Shown here: positions 1-6,168 of the stretch, piece by piece
Position numbering within the stretch: position 1 is the first letter of the stretch
Layout: each line of letters begins with the position of its first letter
Origin: Chryseobacterium gleum
Lineage (GTDB): Bacteria; Bacteroidota; Bacteroidia; Flavobacteriales_D; Sanyastnellaceae
DNA length: 6,168 nt
Direction of reading: 5' to 3'
Assembly: GCA_945878835.1 (NCBI GenBank)
Contig: CAMCUG010000089.1
Location: 1 to 6,168, forward strand
Position numbers and translations under genes: made by a program
Notes under the pieces: generated by a model
The model's input: the letters and a program-made list of their open reading frames with translations, nothing else
Database searches by the model: none
Told to the model about the DNA's origin: nothing

Positions 1-1
1 C

Positions 2-439
2 AACACTTACTTAGTTGTTGTTTCGTGTATTTCTGGAACACGTATTGCTGTTTCTGGGAGCAACGAATTTATAGCTTCATGGTTGTACGACGGTACTGAA
101 TGGGCAGCTGTTGGATCTGTTCCAATGGTTCGTTTGAACTCTGACGAAAGTGTTTCTGTTGCAACTGTTAACGCTACTACTTCTTTTGAATTGGCTCAAA
201 ACATGCCTAACCCATCGAACGGTAACACGACTATCGTTTACAACCTTCCAAGCAATGAGCGCGTAACTTTAACAGTTCGCGATCTAACTGGACGAGTTGT
301 TTCTGTATCTAACGAAGGTGTTAAACCAGCTGGTAAAAACATGATCTCTTTGAATACTTCAGCTTTCGGTGCAGGTGTTTACACTTACACGATTACTGCA
401 GGTTCTTCAAGTTTGACAAAAGAAATGATGGTGAAATAA
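2..439 (+). CDS. Secreted protein with T9SS type A C-terminal sorting domain (5'-truncated)
   Basis: Partial gene: the frame is open from base 2 with no stop until TAA at 437-439, so the true start lies before the window. The first possible internal start, a TTG at 83-85, is only codon 28 of the visible 145 and is not a credible start. The last ~84 visible residues (62-145) form a T9SS type A sorting domain. It opens with FELAQNMPNPSNG, has the central strand VRDLTGRVV (about 92-100) and GAGVYTYTI (about 123-131), and ends in a short basic tail, KEMMVK. In this family the domain directs a protein already in the periplasm across the outer membrane through the type IX machinery, after which it is usually cleaved. 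The upstream ~60 residues look beta-rich (for example NTYLVVVSC) but match no domain I recognise, so the function of the cargo is unknown. The gene has its own terminator downstream. Confidence 0.9.
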   Translation, partial: NTYLVVVSCISGTRIAVSGSNEFIASWLYDGTEWAAVGSVPMVRLNSDESVSVATVNATTSFELAQNMPNPSNGNTTIVYNLPSNERVTLTVRDLTGRVVSVSNEGVKPAGKNMISLNTSAFGAGVYTYTITAGSSSLTKEMMVK

Positions 440-463
440 TTCACTTACTTTCCTTGAAAGGAA

Positions 464-493
464 AAGGTCCCGCACATGCGGGACTTTTTTTTT
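464..493 (+). terminator. Rho-independent terminator of the first T9SS gene
   Basis: A perfect 7-bp GC-rich stem, GTCCCGC (467-473) with GCGGGAC (478-484), encloses the loop ACAT. It is followed directly by nine Ts (485-493). A G-T pair and A-T pairs can extend the stem base. It begins about 25 bases after the stop at 439 and should separate this gene from the next one on the same strand. Confidence 0.92.
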
Positions 494-503
494 GCTCAAT
501 GGA

Positions 504-532
504 TTTGACTAATGAAAGATTTCTTACCTTCA
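504..532 (+). promoter_or_regulatory. Possible Bacteroidota-type promoter for the 646-aa secreted protein
   Basis: TTTG at 504-507 could be the -33 box. After a 17-base spacer, TACCTTCA at 525-532 partly matches the TAnnTTTG -7 consensus (TA and the first two Ts match, the last two bases do not). Transcription would start near 538-540, downstream of the ATG at 512 but upstream of the ATG at 557, which fits the chosen start. The match is imperfect and could be chance. Confidence 0.35.
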
Positions 533-556
533 CATCCTAAAATTAAACCTGATAAG

Positions 557-2497
557 ATGAAAAAACTTTTTACTCTTTGCGGTGCAATTGGTTTAGCTTT
601 TTCTGCAACGGCACAAACAACGCCATTGACAGACATTAAAGCTGCTCCAAAGGCTCCTTCAAACACTGAATTGGAACGTTCTGCGCACGCTACTGCAACG
701 ACTCCAACTACAAGCAACGATCGTGTTGTTGTATACAGCCAGAACTTCTCTGCTGGATTTGGCGATATGACTCACGAAGACAGCAGCCCTGCTGGATCCA
801 TTTGGATGATCGCAAATGCTAGCTCTCCTGCTGGAGAATTCTCTACCACATTACCAGCTTTAGCATCTCCTACTGCTGCGAACGGATGGGCAATTTTCGA
901 TTGTGATCTTTACAACACTCCTATTGCTGATGGTGTTGAAGACGTAACCGGAAGCATGTCAACTCCATCTATCGATTGCAGTGCTTTGGCTTCTGTAGTT
1001 GTTGAATGGTCACAATACTTCCGTTATTGCTGCTTCTCTGCGTCTCCATTGACGGTGGAAGTTTCTACAGACGGTGGAACCAACTGGACTGTTTTTCCTG
1101 CAAACGGAAGCTTCAATCCAAGTGCAAATTCACTTTCTGCAAACCCGTTGAACACTCGTGTTGACATTTCTTGCGCTGCTGCAGGACAATCGAACGTATT
1201 GGTTCGTTGGGGATATAACACATCTGCTGCTGCTGGATATAGCCACTACTTCTGGGGAATCGATGATATTGAAATTTTCGATAACTCATCAATAAATGAT
1301 CTTGAAATTCTTCAGGTTACAAACGGAGACGTTTTCGGAATTTGGGAATACCGTGTTACTCCTTTCGAGCAACGCACCTATGCTGTTGATGGTGGTTTAC
1401 TTGCTGGTGTTATTTACCGCAACAACGGAAGTGCTGATCAAACTAACACTTCAATCAACATTGACATTTTAGATGGTTCTGGAGCTATTGTTGGAAACGC
1501 AGTTTCTAGCCCTTTCACTATGGAAGCTTTCGGTAACACGCTAGAGTGTCCTTCATTCCTTAACGATACTTTGTACATCCAAACAGGTTGGGAGCCAAGT
1601 GCCGTTGGAACATATACTGTTCGCGCAAGCATTCTTTGCTTAGACGCAACAGATGAGACTTCGGCTAACAACACGATGGATAAAATCATTGTGTACTCTA
1701 CTGACGAATACGGTCATGAAGACGAATCCAACTTAGACATCGAGTTAACTCCACGTGATAGCGATTCAAGTCCAGGCGAGTTTGATCCAACAGGATACGG
1801 TGCATTCTTTACTTGTCCAAATGCTGGTTCAATGGCGCACGGTTTAACGGTAGTTTTCGGACCAACGTCTGATGCTGATGTTGATTACACTGCTGTATTG
1901 TTCGAAGGAAGTCCTAACGACGCTGCGGTTCTCGCTTCTCAAGATTATGTTTTGAATGCGGGATGGATCGACAACGGTTATCAATACTTCCCATTCGATG
2001 CTCCAGTAGATCTTCTTCCTGGTACTGTTTACTTCAATGGTGTGTTGAACGAAAACACAAGTGCATTGGAACTAACTGTCGCTGCTGAAGACAACAGCGA
2101 TACTGATAATTCAACAGCTGTATACGAAATGGCTGGTGACGGTTCATTCGTTTGGTTCGTAAGTCAAAGCTTCTCTCCTGCTGTTCGCTTGATTCTTTCT
2201 GAGCGTGTAGCTGTAGACGAGATAAACTCTGACAACTTAACTTTCTTCCAATTCGCTCCAAACCCAGCAGTAACTTCAACTCGCGTTAATTTCGAGTTAA
2301 CTTCTGCTGCTAACGTTGCTTACGAAGTACGTGACATCACTGGAAAATTAATCGAGTTCAAAAACTTAGGTAAATACACTCCAGGAATGAACAACTTCGA
2401 ATTGAACGTTGCTGGCTTGAACGCTGGAAACTATGAAGTTTCTTTAGTAATTGGTGGAGCAAGAATGTTCACTAAAACACTTTCAGTTAAGAAATAA
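557..2497 (+). CDS. Secreted multidomain beta-rich protein with T9SS type A sorting domain
   Basis: 646-aa exported protein. The open frame reaches back to an ATG at 512, but the ATG at 557 begins a textbook signal peptide (MKKLFTLCGAIGLAFSATAQ, likely cut before Q20), so 557 is the start. Residues ~57-242 resemble the jelly-roll/MAM-like 'choice-of-anchor J' modules of Bacteroidota surface proteins. They run from VVVYSQNFS through a strand reading VEVSTDGGTNWTVF to the typical ending WGIDDIEIFD. Residues ~243-383 look like an Ig/CARDB-type beta-sandwich (YRNNGSADQTNTSINIDIL). Residues ~384-550 are another beta-rich block that I cannot assign. Residues ~555-646 are the sorting domain (FAPNPAVTSTRVNFEL, VRDITGKLIEF, GLNAGNYEVSLV, tail TLSVKK). 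The mature part has eight cysteines, including a CC pair at 158-159. No catalytic motif is visible, so adhesion or surface structure is more likely than enzymatic activity; that is inference. Known family behaviour implies Sec export and then T9SS secretion. The gene stands alone between terminators. Confidence 0.9.
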   Translation: MKKLFTLCGAIGLAFSATAQTTPLTDIKAAPKAPSNTELERSAHATATTPTTSNDRVVVYSQNFSAGFGDMTHEDSSPAGSIWMIANASSPAGEFSTTLPALASPTAANGWAIFDCDLYNTPIADGVEDVTGSMSTPSIDCSALASVVVEWSQYFRYCCFSASPLTVEVSTDGGTNWTVFPANGSFNPSANSLSANPLNTRVDISCAAAGQSNVLVRWGYNTSAAAGYSHYFWGIDDIEIFDNSSINDLEILQVTNGDVFGIWEYRVTPFEQRTYAVDGGLLAGVIYRNNGSADQTNTSINIDILDGSGAIVGNAVSSPFTMEAFGNTLECPSFLNDTLYIQTGWEPSAVGTYTVRASILCLDATDETSANNTMDKIIVYSTDEYGHEDESNLDIELTPRDSDSSPGEFDPTGYGAFFTCPNAGSMAHGLTVVFGPTSDADVDYTAVLFEGSPNDAAVLASQDYVLNAGWIDNGYQYFPFDAPVDLLPGTVYFNGVLNENTSALELTVAAEDNSDTDNSTAVYEMAGDGSFVWFVSQSFSPAVRLILSERVAVDEINSDNLTFFQFAPNPAVTSTRVNFELTSAANVAYEVRDITGKLIEFKNLGKYTPGMNNFELNVAGLNAGNYEVSLVIGGARMFTKTLSVKK

Positions 2498-2517
2498 TAT
2501 TTTCTTGTTGAAATGAT

Positions 2518-2544
2518 AAGGCCACCTTCGGGTGGCCTTTTTTT
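2518..2544 (+). terminator. UUCG-loop terminator between convergent genes
   Basis: A perfect 9-bp stem, AAGGCCACC (2518-2526) with GGTGGCCTT (2531-2539), encloses a TTCG tetraloop closed by C-G, an exceptionally stable RNA loop. The T-run covers 2538-2544. It lies 20 bases after the stop of the secreted-protein gene. The T-run overlaps the stop codon of the convergent permease (2543-2545), whose transcript would also form the hairpin. Read from the minus strand, however, the hairpin is followed by mixed sequence (ATCATTTC), so it should terminate less well in that direction. Confidence 0.93.
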
Positions 2545-3796
2545 ATTCGTATCGAAGTGCTTCAATCGGATCAAGCTTAGAGGCCTTCTTGGCCGGATAA
2601 TATCCGGAAGCCACCGAAACGATAAAAGAAATCGTTGCTCCCAAGAGCAACCAAAGCCAAGGAATGGTAAAGCCAACTCCAATGACCAATGAAACAATGT
2701 TGCCCACCAGCACACCTAAAACAATTCCTATTATTCCGCCTATCTGTCCAATGACAACAGCTTCAATTAAAAACTGTTGCTGTATAATCTTCGCGCTAGC
2801 CCCAATCGATTTGCGAACACCAATCTCACGCGTTCTCTCCGTAACAGAAACGAGCATGATATTCATAAGACCAATTCCCGCGCTAATGAGAGTAATGATG
2901 CCAATACAAATTCCCCCTAACGTAATTCCTGAAATCAAACCCATGAGCTTTTCTACAAGTCCATTGCTCATATTCACTTCGAACGAATTATCCTCGCCTG
3001 GACCGTCGGAACGCGCAACACGCATGGCTTCAACAGCAAGTTCTGTCGCCGCCTCCAATTGTGCAGCTGTTTTCACTGCAATACTAATCTGATATTCCGA
3101 ATTCTCATCACCAAATGTTTTCCGAACATTCGTCAACGGAATCAAGCACTGATTATCCCCTGCAAATCCGAACGTGTTTCCTTTTTCTTTCAAAGCCCCA
3201 ACTATCGTGTAGGACCTTCCACTTACATCTACTGTTTGCCCAATAGGTGAAACACCGCCTTTGAATAACTCCTTCGCAATGTCAGCGCCACACACCATAA
3301 CGTTGGCGCCATCCTTCAACTCGAACGAAGAAAAATTACGCCCATCGCTTAGCACGTATGAAGACAATTCGAAATAATTCGCGTCGCAACCCAAGACTGA
3401 AACATTCGGATTGGTTTTTAATCCATTCCTAGAAACAGTAGAAGTTGCAGAAGCAAAGACGCTTAAGGAAACAATAGCGTCTTCTTTGAACAACTCTTGA
3501 AACTTTTTGGCCTGGTCGTAGGAAATAACTTCGACATTCTTACTGCTCTGACCTCTTCGCATTCCTTGTCGGGTGTTGTTTCCCGATCGAATCGAAAACG
3601 TATTCGACCCAAGGCGAGAAAATTCTTCACTCAGCTTACGCTCTATGCACTTAACAGCCGTTATCATTCCAACTAACGCAGTAATACCAATGGCAATAAT
3701 TGATACCGTTAAGGTGGCACGAAGCTTCTGGCTTCGAACCGAACCAACAGCGGTTCTTAGATTTTCGTTGAAAGATGTCGATAAAAGACGAAGCAT
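2543..3796 (-). CDS. ABC transporter permease, MacB/FtsX family
   Basis: 417-aa inner-membrane permease. The frame extends upstream to 3895, but that would overlap the start of the divergent aconitase gene. The ATG at 3796-3794 gives the usual family N-terminus (MLRLLSTSFNENLRTAVGSV). Order of parts: cytoplasmic N-terminal helix; TM1 at ~28-48 (ATLTVSIIAIGITALVG); a large periplasmic MacB-type core domain at ~49-282; TM2 at ~286-314; the coupling segment VTERTREIGVRKSIGAS at ~318-334, which in this family contacts the ATPase; TM3 at ~344-372; TM4 at ~378-398; and the conserved tail GYYPAKKASKLDPIEALRYE. Length and topology match complete four-TM permeases of the MacB/LolC/FtsX superfamily, which use ATP hydrolysis in the cytoplasm for mechanotransmission or export on the periplasmic side. 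No ATP-binding subunit is adjacent: the gene is flanked by a convergent and a divergent gene, so its partner must be encoded elsewhere. The substrate is unknown, and I cannot choose between MacB-like and LolC-like roles. Confidence 0.93.
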   Translation of the reverse strand: MLRLLSTSFNENLRTAVGSVRSQKLRATLTVSIIAIGITALVGMITAVKCIERKLSEEFSRLGSNTFSIRSGNNTRQGMRRGQSSKNVEVISYDQAKKFQELFKEDAIVSLSVFASATSTVSRNGLKTNPNVSVLGCDANYFELSSYVLSDGRNFSSFELKDGANVMVCGADIAKELFKGGVSPIGQTVDVSGRSYTIVGALKEKGNTFGFAGDNQCLIPLTNVRKTFGDENSEYQISIAVKTAAQLEAATELAVEAMRVARSDGPGEDNSFEVNMSNGLVEKLMGLISGITLGGICIGIITLISAGIGLMNIMLVSVTERTREIGVRKSIGASAKIIQQQFLIEAVVIGQIGGIIGIVLGVLVGNIVSLVIGVGFTIPWLWLLLGATISFIVSVASGYYPAKKASKLDPIEALRYE

Positions 3797-3800
3797 AAAA

Positions 3801-3834
3801 CAAAAGTAGGGTTGTAATTCCCTCGATTCATAAC
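3801..3834 (-). promoter_or_regulatory. Putative promoter of the ABC permease gene
   Basis: On the minus strand TACTTTTG (complement of 3801-3808) matches the Bacteroidota -7 box TAnnTTTG exactly. The -33 box is weak: GTTA (complement of 3831-3834) lies 22 bases upstream. The -7 box ends only four bases before the ATG at 3796, so transcription would begin at or within a base or two of the start codon, implying a leaderless or nearly leaderless mRNA. Confidence 0.5.
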
Positions 3835-3842
3835 TATTTTTG
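3811..3842 (+). promoter_or_regulatory. Promoter of the aconitase gene
   Basis: TATTTTTG at 3835-3842, followed by CA, is a full match to the Bacteroidota sigma-A -7 consensus TAnnTTTG. A GTTG -33 box at 3811-3814 lies 20 bases upstream, within the normal spacing. Transcription should begin near 3848-3850, giving a short A-rich leader of about 15 bases with no Shine-Dalgarno sequence, as is usual in this phylum. The -7 box covers the TTG at 3840, which rules out that codon as the start. Confidence 0.75.
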
Positions 3843-3863
3843 CAGAGTAAAAATCTACAAAAA

Positions 3864-6131
3864 ATGAGTGAAGTATTCGACCTAGACATGATCAAAAGCC
3901 ACTACAACAGACTGGCTGAACGTGTAGAGAAAGTAAGAAATGTAGTTGGTAAACCACTGACATTAACTGAGAAAATATTATACTCTCACCTTTGGAATGG
4001 CTCAACTGACGTGGCTTTCGAACGCGGAGGATCATATGTAGATTTCGCTCCAGATCGCGTTGCTATGCAAGACGCTACTGCTCAAATGGCCTTGTTACAA
4101 TTCATGCAAGCTGGTAGAAAAAAAGTAGCTGTACCCTCTACCGTTCACTGCGACCATTTGATTCAAGCCCGCGTGGGTTCTACAACTGACTTGACAGATT
4201 CTTTGATAAAAAATAACGAAGTATTCAATTTCCTTTCGACCATTTCAAACAAATATGGAATTGGTTTCTGGAAACCAGGCGCAGGTATCATTCACCAAGT
4301 AGTGCTTGAGAACTATGCATTTCCTGGTGGATTAATGATTGGAACAGATTCACATACAGTGAATGCTGGTGGACTCGGTATGATTGCCATTGGGGTTGGT
4401 GGCGCAGATGCCATGGACGTTATGGCTGGCATGGCATGGGAATTAAAATTCCCGAAATTAATCGGTATTAAATTGACTGGTAAACTTAGCGGATGGTGTT
4501 CTGCGAAAGATGTTATTTTGAAAGTAGCTGGAATTCTTACCGTGAAAGGTGGAACCGGTTGCGTAGTGGAATATTTCGGTGAAGGCGCGCGAGCACTTTC
4601 ATGCACCGGAAAAGGTACCATCTGTAACATGGGTGCTGAAATTGGAGCAACCACTTCAACCTTTGGTTACGACGATAGTATGGAAAGATACCTTCGCTCT
4701 ACCGGACGCCCTGAAGTTGCAGATCTTGCCAACGACATTCGCGAATACCTGACCGGAGATGCTGAAGTTTATGCAAATCCAGAAATGTATTTCGATCAAG
4801 TTCTTGAAATCAATCTCGATGAATTAGAGCCATACATCAACGGTCCTTTCACTCCAGATTTAGCAACGCCTATCTCTAAAATGAAAGAGGCTGCTGCTGC
4901 AAACGATTGGCCTATTAAAGTTGAAGCTGGGCTTATTGGCTCTTGCACCAATAGTTCTTATGAAGATATTTCTCGCGCAGCATCATTAGCGAAGCAAGCG
5001 GCAGAAAAAGGTATGGTACCGAAAGCGGAATTCAGTATTACGCCTGGTTCAGAGAAGGTTCGCTTTACCATTGAACGCGACGGATTTATTGAAACGTTTT
5101 CTAAAATCGGCGCGAAGGTTTTCGCGAATGCTTGCGGGCCATGCATTGGCATGTGGGCAAGAACTGGCGCTGAAAAGAAAGAACGAAACACAATCGTTCA
5201 CTCGTTCAACCGTAACTTCTCTGCCCGCCAAGACGGAAATCCAAACACCATGGCGTTCGTTGCTTCTCCGGAAATAACTACTGCACTTGCTATTGCTGGG
5301 GACTTAACGTTCAATCCTTTGACAGATTCTTTAACGAACAATAAAGGCGAGCAAGTGATGTTCGATGCTCCAACCGGATTCGAATTACCACCACTTGGAT
5401 TCGACGTGAAAGACGCAGGTTACCAAGCACCCGCTGAAGATGGAAGCGCCATAGAAATTACAGTGGCTGAAGACAGCGAACGCTTGCAATTGCTTGCGCC
5501 GTTCGCCGATTGGAACGGGGCAAACATTGAAAACGCTCGCGTATTAATTAAGGCGAAAGGAAAATGTACGACTGACCACATCTCAATGGCTGGACAGTGG
5601 TTGCGTTTCCGCGGTCACTTAGACAATATCGCGAACAACACGCTAATTGGAGCAACCAACTTCTTCAACGGTGAGCAAAACAAAGTGAAGAATCAAATCA
5701 CCGGCGAATACGCTGAAGTACCACCGGTGCAACGTGCATACAAGGCAGCTGGTGTTCCTTCGATTGTCGTGGGAGACCATAACTACGGCGAAGGCTCTTC
5801 ACGTGAGCACGCAGCCATGCAACCGCGTCACTTAGGTGTTCGTGCGATTCTTGTAAAAAGCTTTGCGCGTATTCATGAAACTAACTTGAAGAAGCAAGGT
5901 ATGTTGGCACTCACCTTCGCTAACGAAGCTGACTACGATAAAATTCAAGAAAACGATACAATCAATTTCGTTGACTTGGTGAATTTCACTGCTGGAAAAC
6001 CATTGACTTTGGAGTTGGTTCACGAAGATGGTTCGAAAGAAAACATCTTTGTCAACCACACATACAACGACCAACAAATTGAATGGTTCAAAGCAGGTGG
6101 TGCATTGAACTTAATTAGAAAATCACTTTAA
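3864..6131 (+). CDS. Aconitate hydratase, mitochondrial-type
   Basis: 755-aa aconitase, which converts citrate to isocitrate via cis-aconitate in the cytoplasmic TCA cycle using a [4Fe-4S] cluster. The ATG at 3864 is chosen because an earlier in-frame TTG (3840) falls in the promoter. Cluster ligands are Cys361 (GSCTNSSYED) and Cys424/Cys427 (ACGPCIGMWAR). Active-site residues known from pig aconitase are all present: Gln69, Asp97-His98 (HCDH), Asp162 and His164 (GTDSHTVNAGG), Arg450 and Arg455 (NRNFSARQDGNPNT), Arg583, Ser645 and Arg647 (GEGSSREHAA). The cluster-binding domains fill ~1-500, and the C-terminal swivel domain runs from ~560 (KGKCTTDHISMAGQW). The length nearly equals the mature mitochondrial enzyme and is shorter than the ~890-aa AcnA/IRP form. 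Order and motifs also exclude AcnB, so this is the mitochondrial-like branch common in Bacteroidota. No truncation is seen. The gene is a single transcription unit with its own promoter and terminator hairpin. Confidence 0.98.
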   Translation: MSEVFDLDMIKSHYNRLAERVEKVRNVVGKPLTLTEKILYSHLWNGSTDVAFERGGSYVDFAPDRVAMQDATAQMALLQFMQAGRKKVAVPSTVHCDHLIQARVGSTTDLTDSLIKNNEVFNFLSTISNKYGIGFWKPGAGIIHQVVLENYAFPGGLMIGTDSHTVNAGGLGMIAIGVGGADAMDVMAGMAWELKFPKLIGIKLTGKLSGWCSAKDVILKVAGILTVKGGTGCVVEYFGEGARALSCTGKGTICNMGAEIGATTSTFGYDDSMERYLRSTGRPEVADLANDIREYLTGDAEVYANPEMYFDQVLEINLDELEPYINGPFTPDLATPISKMKEAAAANDWPIKVEAGLIGSCTNSSYEDISRAASLAKQAAEKGMVPKAEFSITPGSEKVRFTIERDGFIETFSKIGAKVFANACGPCIGMWARTGAEKKERNTIVHSFNRNFSARQDGNPNTMAFVASPEITTALAIAGDLTFNPLTDSLTNNKGEQVMFDAPTGFELPPLGFDVKDAGYQAPAEDGSAIEITVAEDSERLQLLAPFADWNGANIENARVLIKAKGKCTTDHISMAGQWLRFRGHLDNIANNTLIGATNFFNGEQNKVKNQITGEYAEVPPVQRAYKAAGVPSIVVGDHNYGEGSSREHAAMQPRHLGVRAILVKSFARIHETNLKKQGMLALTFANEADYDKIQENDTINFVDLVNFTAGKPLTLELVHEDGSKENIFVNHTYNDQQIEWFKAGGALNLIRKSL

Positions 6132-6139
6132 TAATGAAA

Positions 6140-6167
6140 AGAAAAGGACTTGTTAAAGTCCTTTTCT
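6140..6167 (+). terminator. Terminator hairpin after aconitase
   Basis: A perfect 12-bp inverted repeat, AGAAAAGGACTT (6140-6151) with AAGTCCTTTTCT (6156-6167), encloses the loop GTTA. It begins eight bases after the aconitase stop. The T-rich 3' arm follows a short GC core (GGAC/GTCC). An A-rich 5' arm and T-rich 3' arm make it potentially active in both directions. The window ends one base later, so any further T-run cannot be seen. Confidence 0.8.
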
Positions 6168-6168
6168 C

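Noticed and set aside
491..507. TTTG (491-494) with TGGATTTG (500-507) as a promoter before the secreted-protein gene
   Set aside because: The spacing is only five bases, far below the ~17-23 expected, and the first TTTG is part of the upstream terminator's T-run.
496..717. 73-aa open frame on the minus strand across the start of the secreted-protein gene
   Set aside because: It lies opposite a signal-peptide-bearing gene, crosses that gene's promoter region and has no recognisable domain, so it is a shadow of the real gene.
2664..3092. 142-aa open frame on the plus strand opposite the permease
   Set aside because: It is the complement of conserved permease transmembrane and coupling sequence. 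Its composition (rich in Pro, Ile, Met, Thr) is what reverse-translated membrane segments give, and it has no promoter or domain of its own.
4313..4654. 113-aa open frame on the minus strand inside aconitase
   Set aside because: It is opposite the highly conserved GTDSHTVNAGG region of aconitase, has Pro/Ala-rich shadow composition and shows no sign of independent expression.
3864..6131. Aconitase as an IRP-like or AcnB-like moonlighting RNA-binding form
   Set aside because: Domain order and length (755 aa) fit the mitochondrial type. The longer AcnA/IRP form and the AcnB arrangement with an N-terminal HEAT-like domain do not match.
1..6168. Search for CRISPR arrays, tRNA/rRNA genes, insertion sequences, integrase sites and direct repeats
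   Set aside because: No regularly spaced repeats, no cloverleaf-like sequence, no transposase motif and no target duplications were seen. Non-coding space is limited to short intergenic stretches filled by promoters and terminators.

Overview
The window looks like ordinary chromosome from a Bacteroidota bacterium, most likely a Flavobacteriales member, perhaps close to Fluviicola/Crocinitomicaceae. The family-level placement is inference. The evidence is two secreted proteins with type IX secretion system (T9SS) type A C-terminal sorting domains, Bacteroidota-style promoters (TTG-type -33 and TAnnTTTG -7 boxes), A-rich leaders without Shine-Dalgarno sequences, and moderately low GC.

Layout. 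Bases 1-439 (+) are the 3' part of a gene for a T9SS-exported protein, cut by the window edge and closed by a strong hairpin terminator. A complete 646-aa secreted protein follows at 557-2497 (+). It has a signal peptide, three beta-rich segments and a second T9SS sorting domain. A UUCG-loop terminator separates it from a convergent gene at 2543-3796 (-), which encodes a MacB/FtsX-type ABC transporter permease with no ATPase gene beside it. A 67-bp divergent promoter region (3797-3863) separates the permease from a complete mitochondrial-type aconitase (3864-6131, +), a TCA-cycle enzyme with all its iron-sulfur and catalytic residues. A perfect 12-bp hairpin closes the aconitase gene at the window end.

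How the genes relate. Each gene appears to be its own transcription unit, with its own terminator and mostly its own promoter. Nothing suggests a shared pathway. The two T9SS cargo proteins are neighbours of like type but are not obviously an operon, because a terminator lies between them. The permease and the aconitase share only a promoter region.

For three genes the longest open frame starts too early, and the starts given here are the internal ATGs at 557, 3796 (minus strand) and 3864. I see no mobile element, CRISPR array, RNA gene or clearly new system. The points most worth a second look are the compact divergent promoter with a possibly leaderless permease mRNA, the solitary permease, and the unassigned middle domains of the 646-aa secreted protein.
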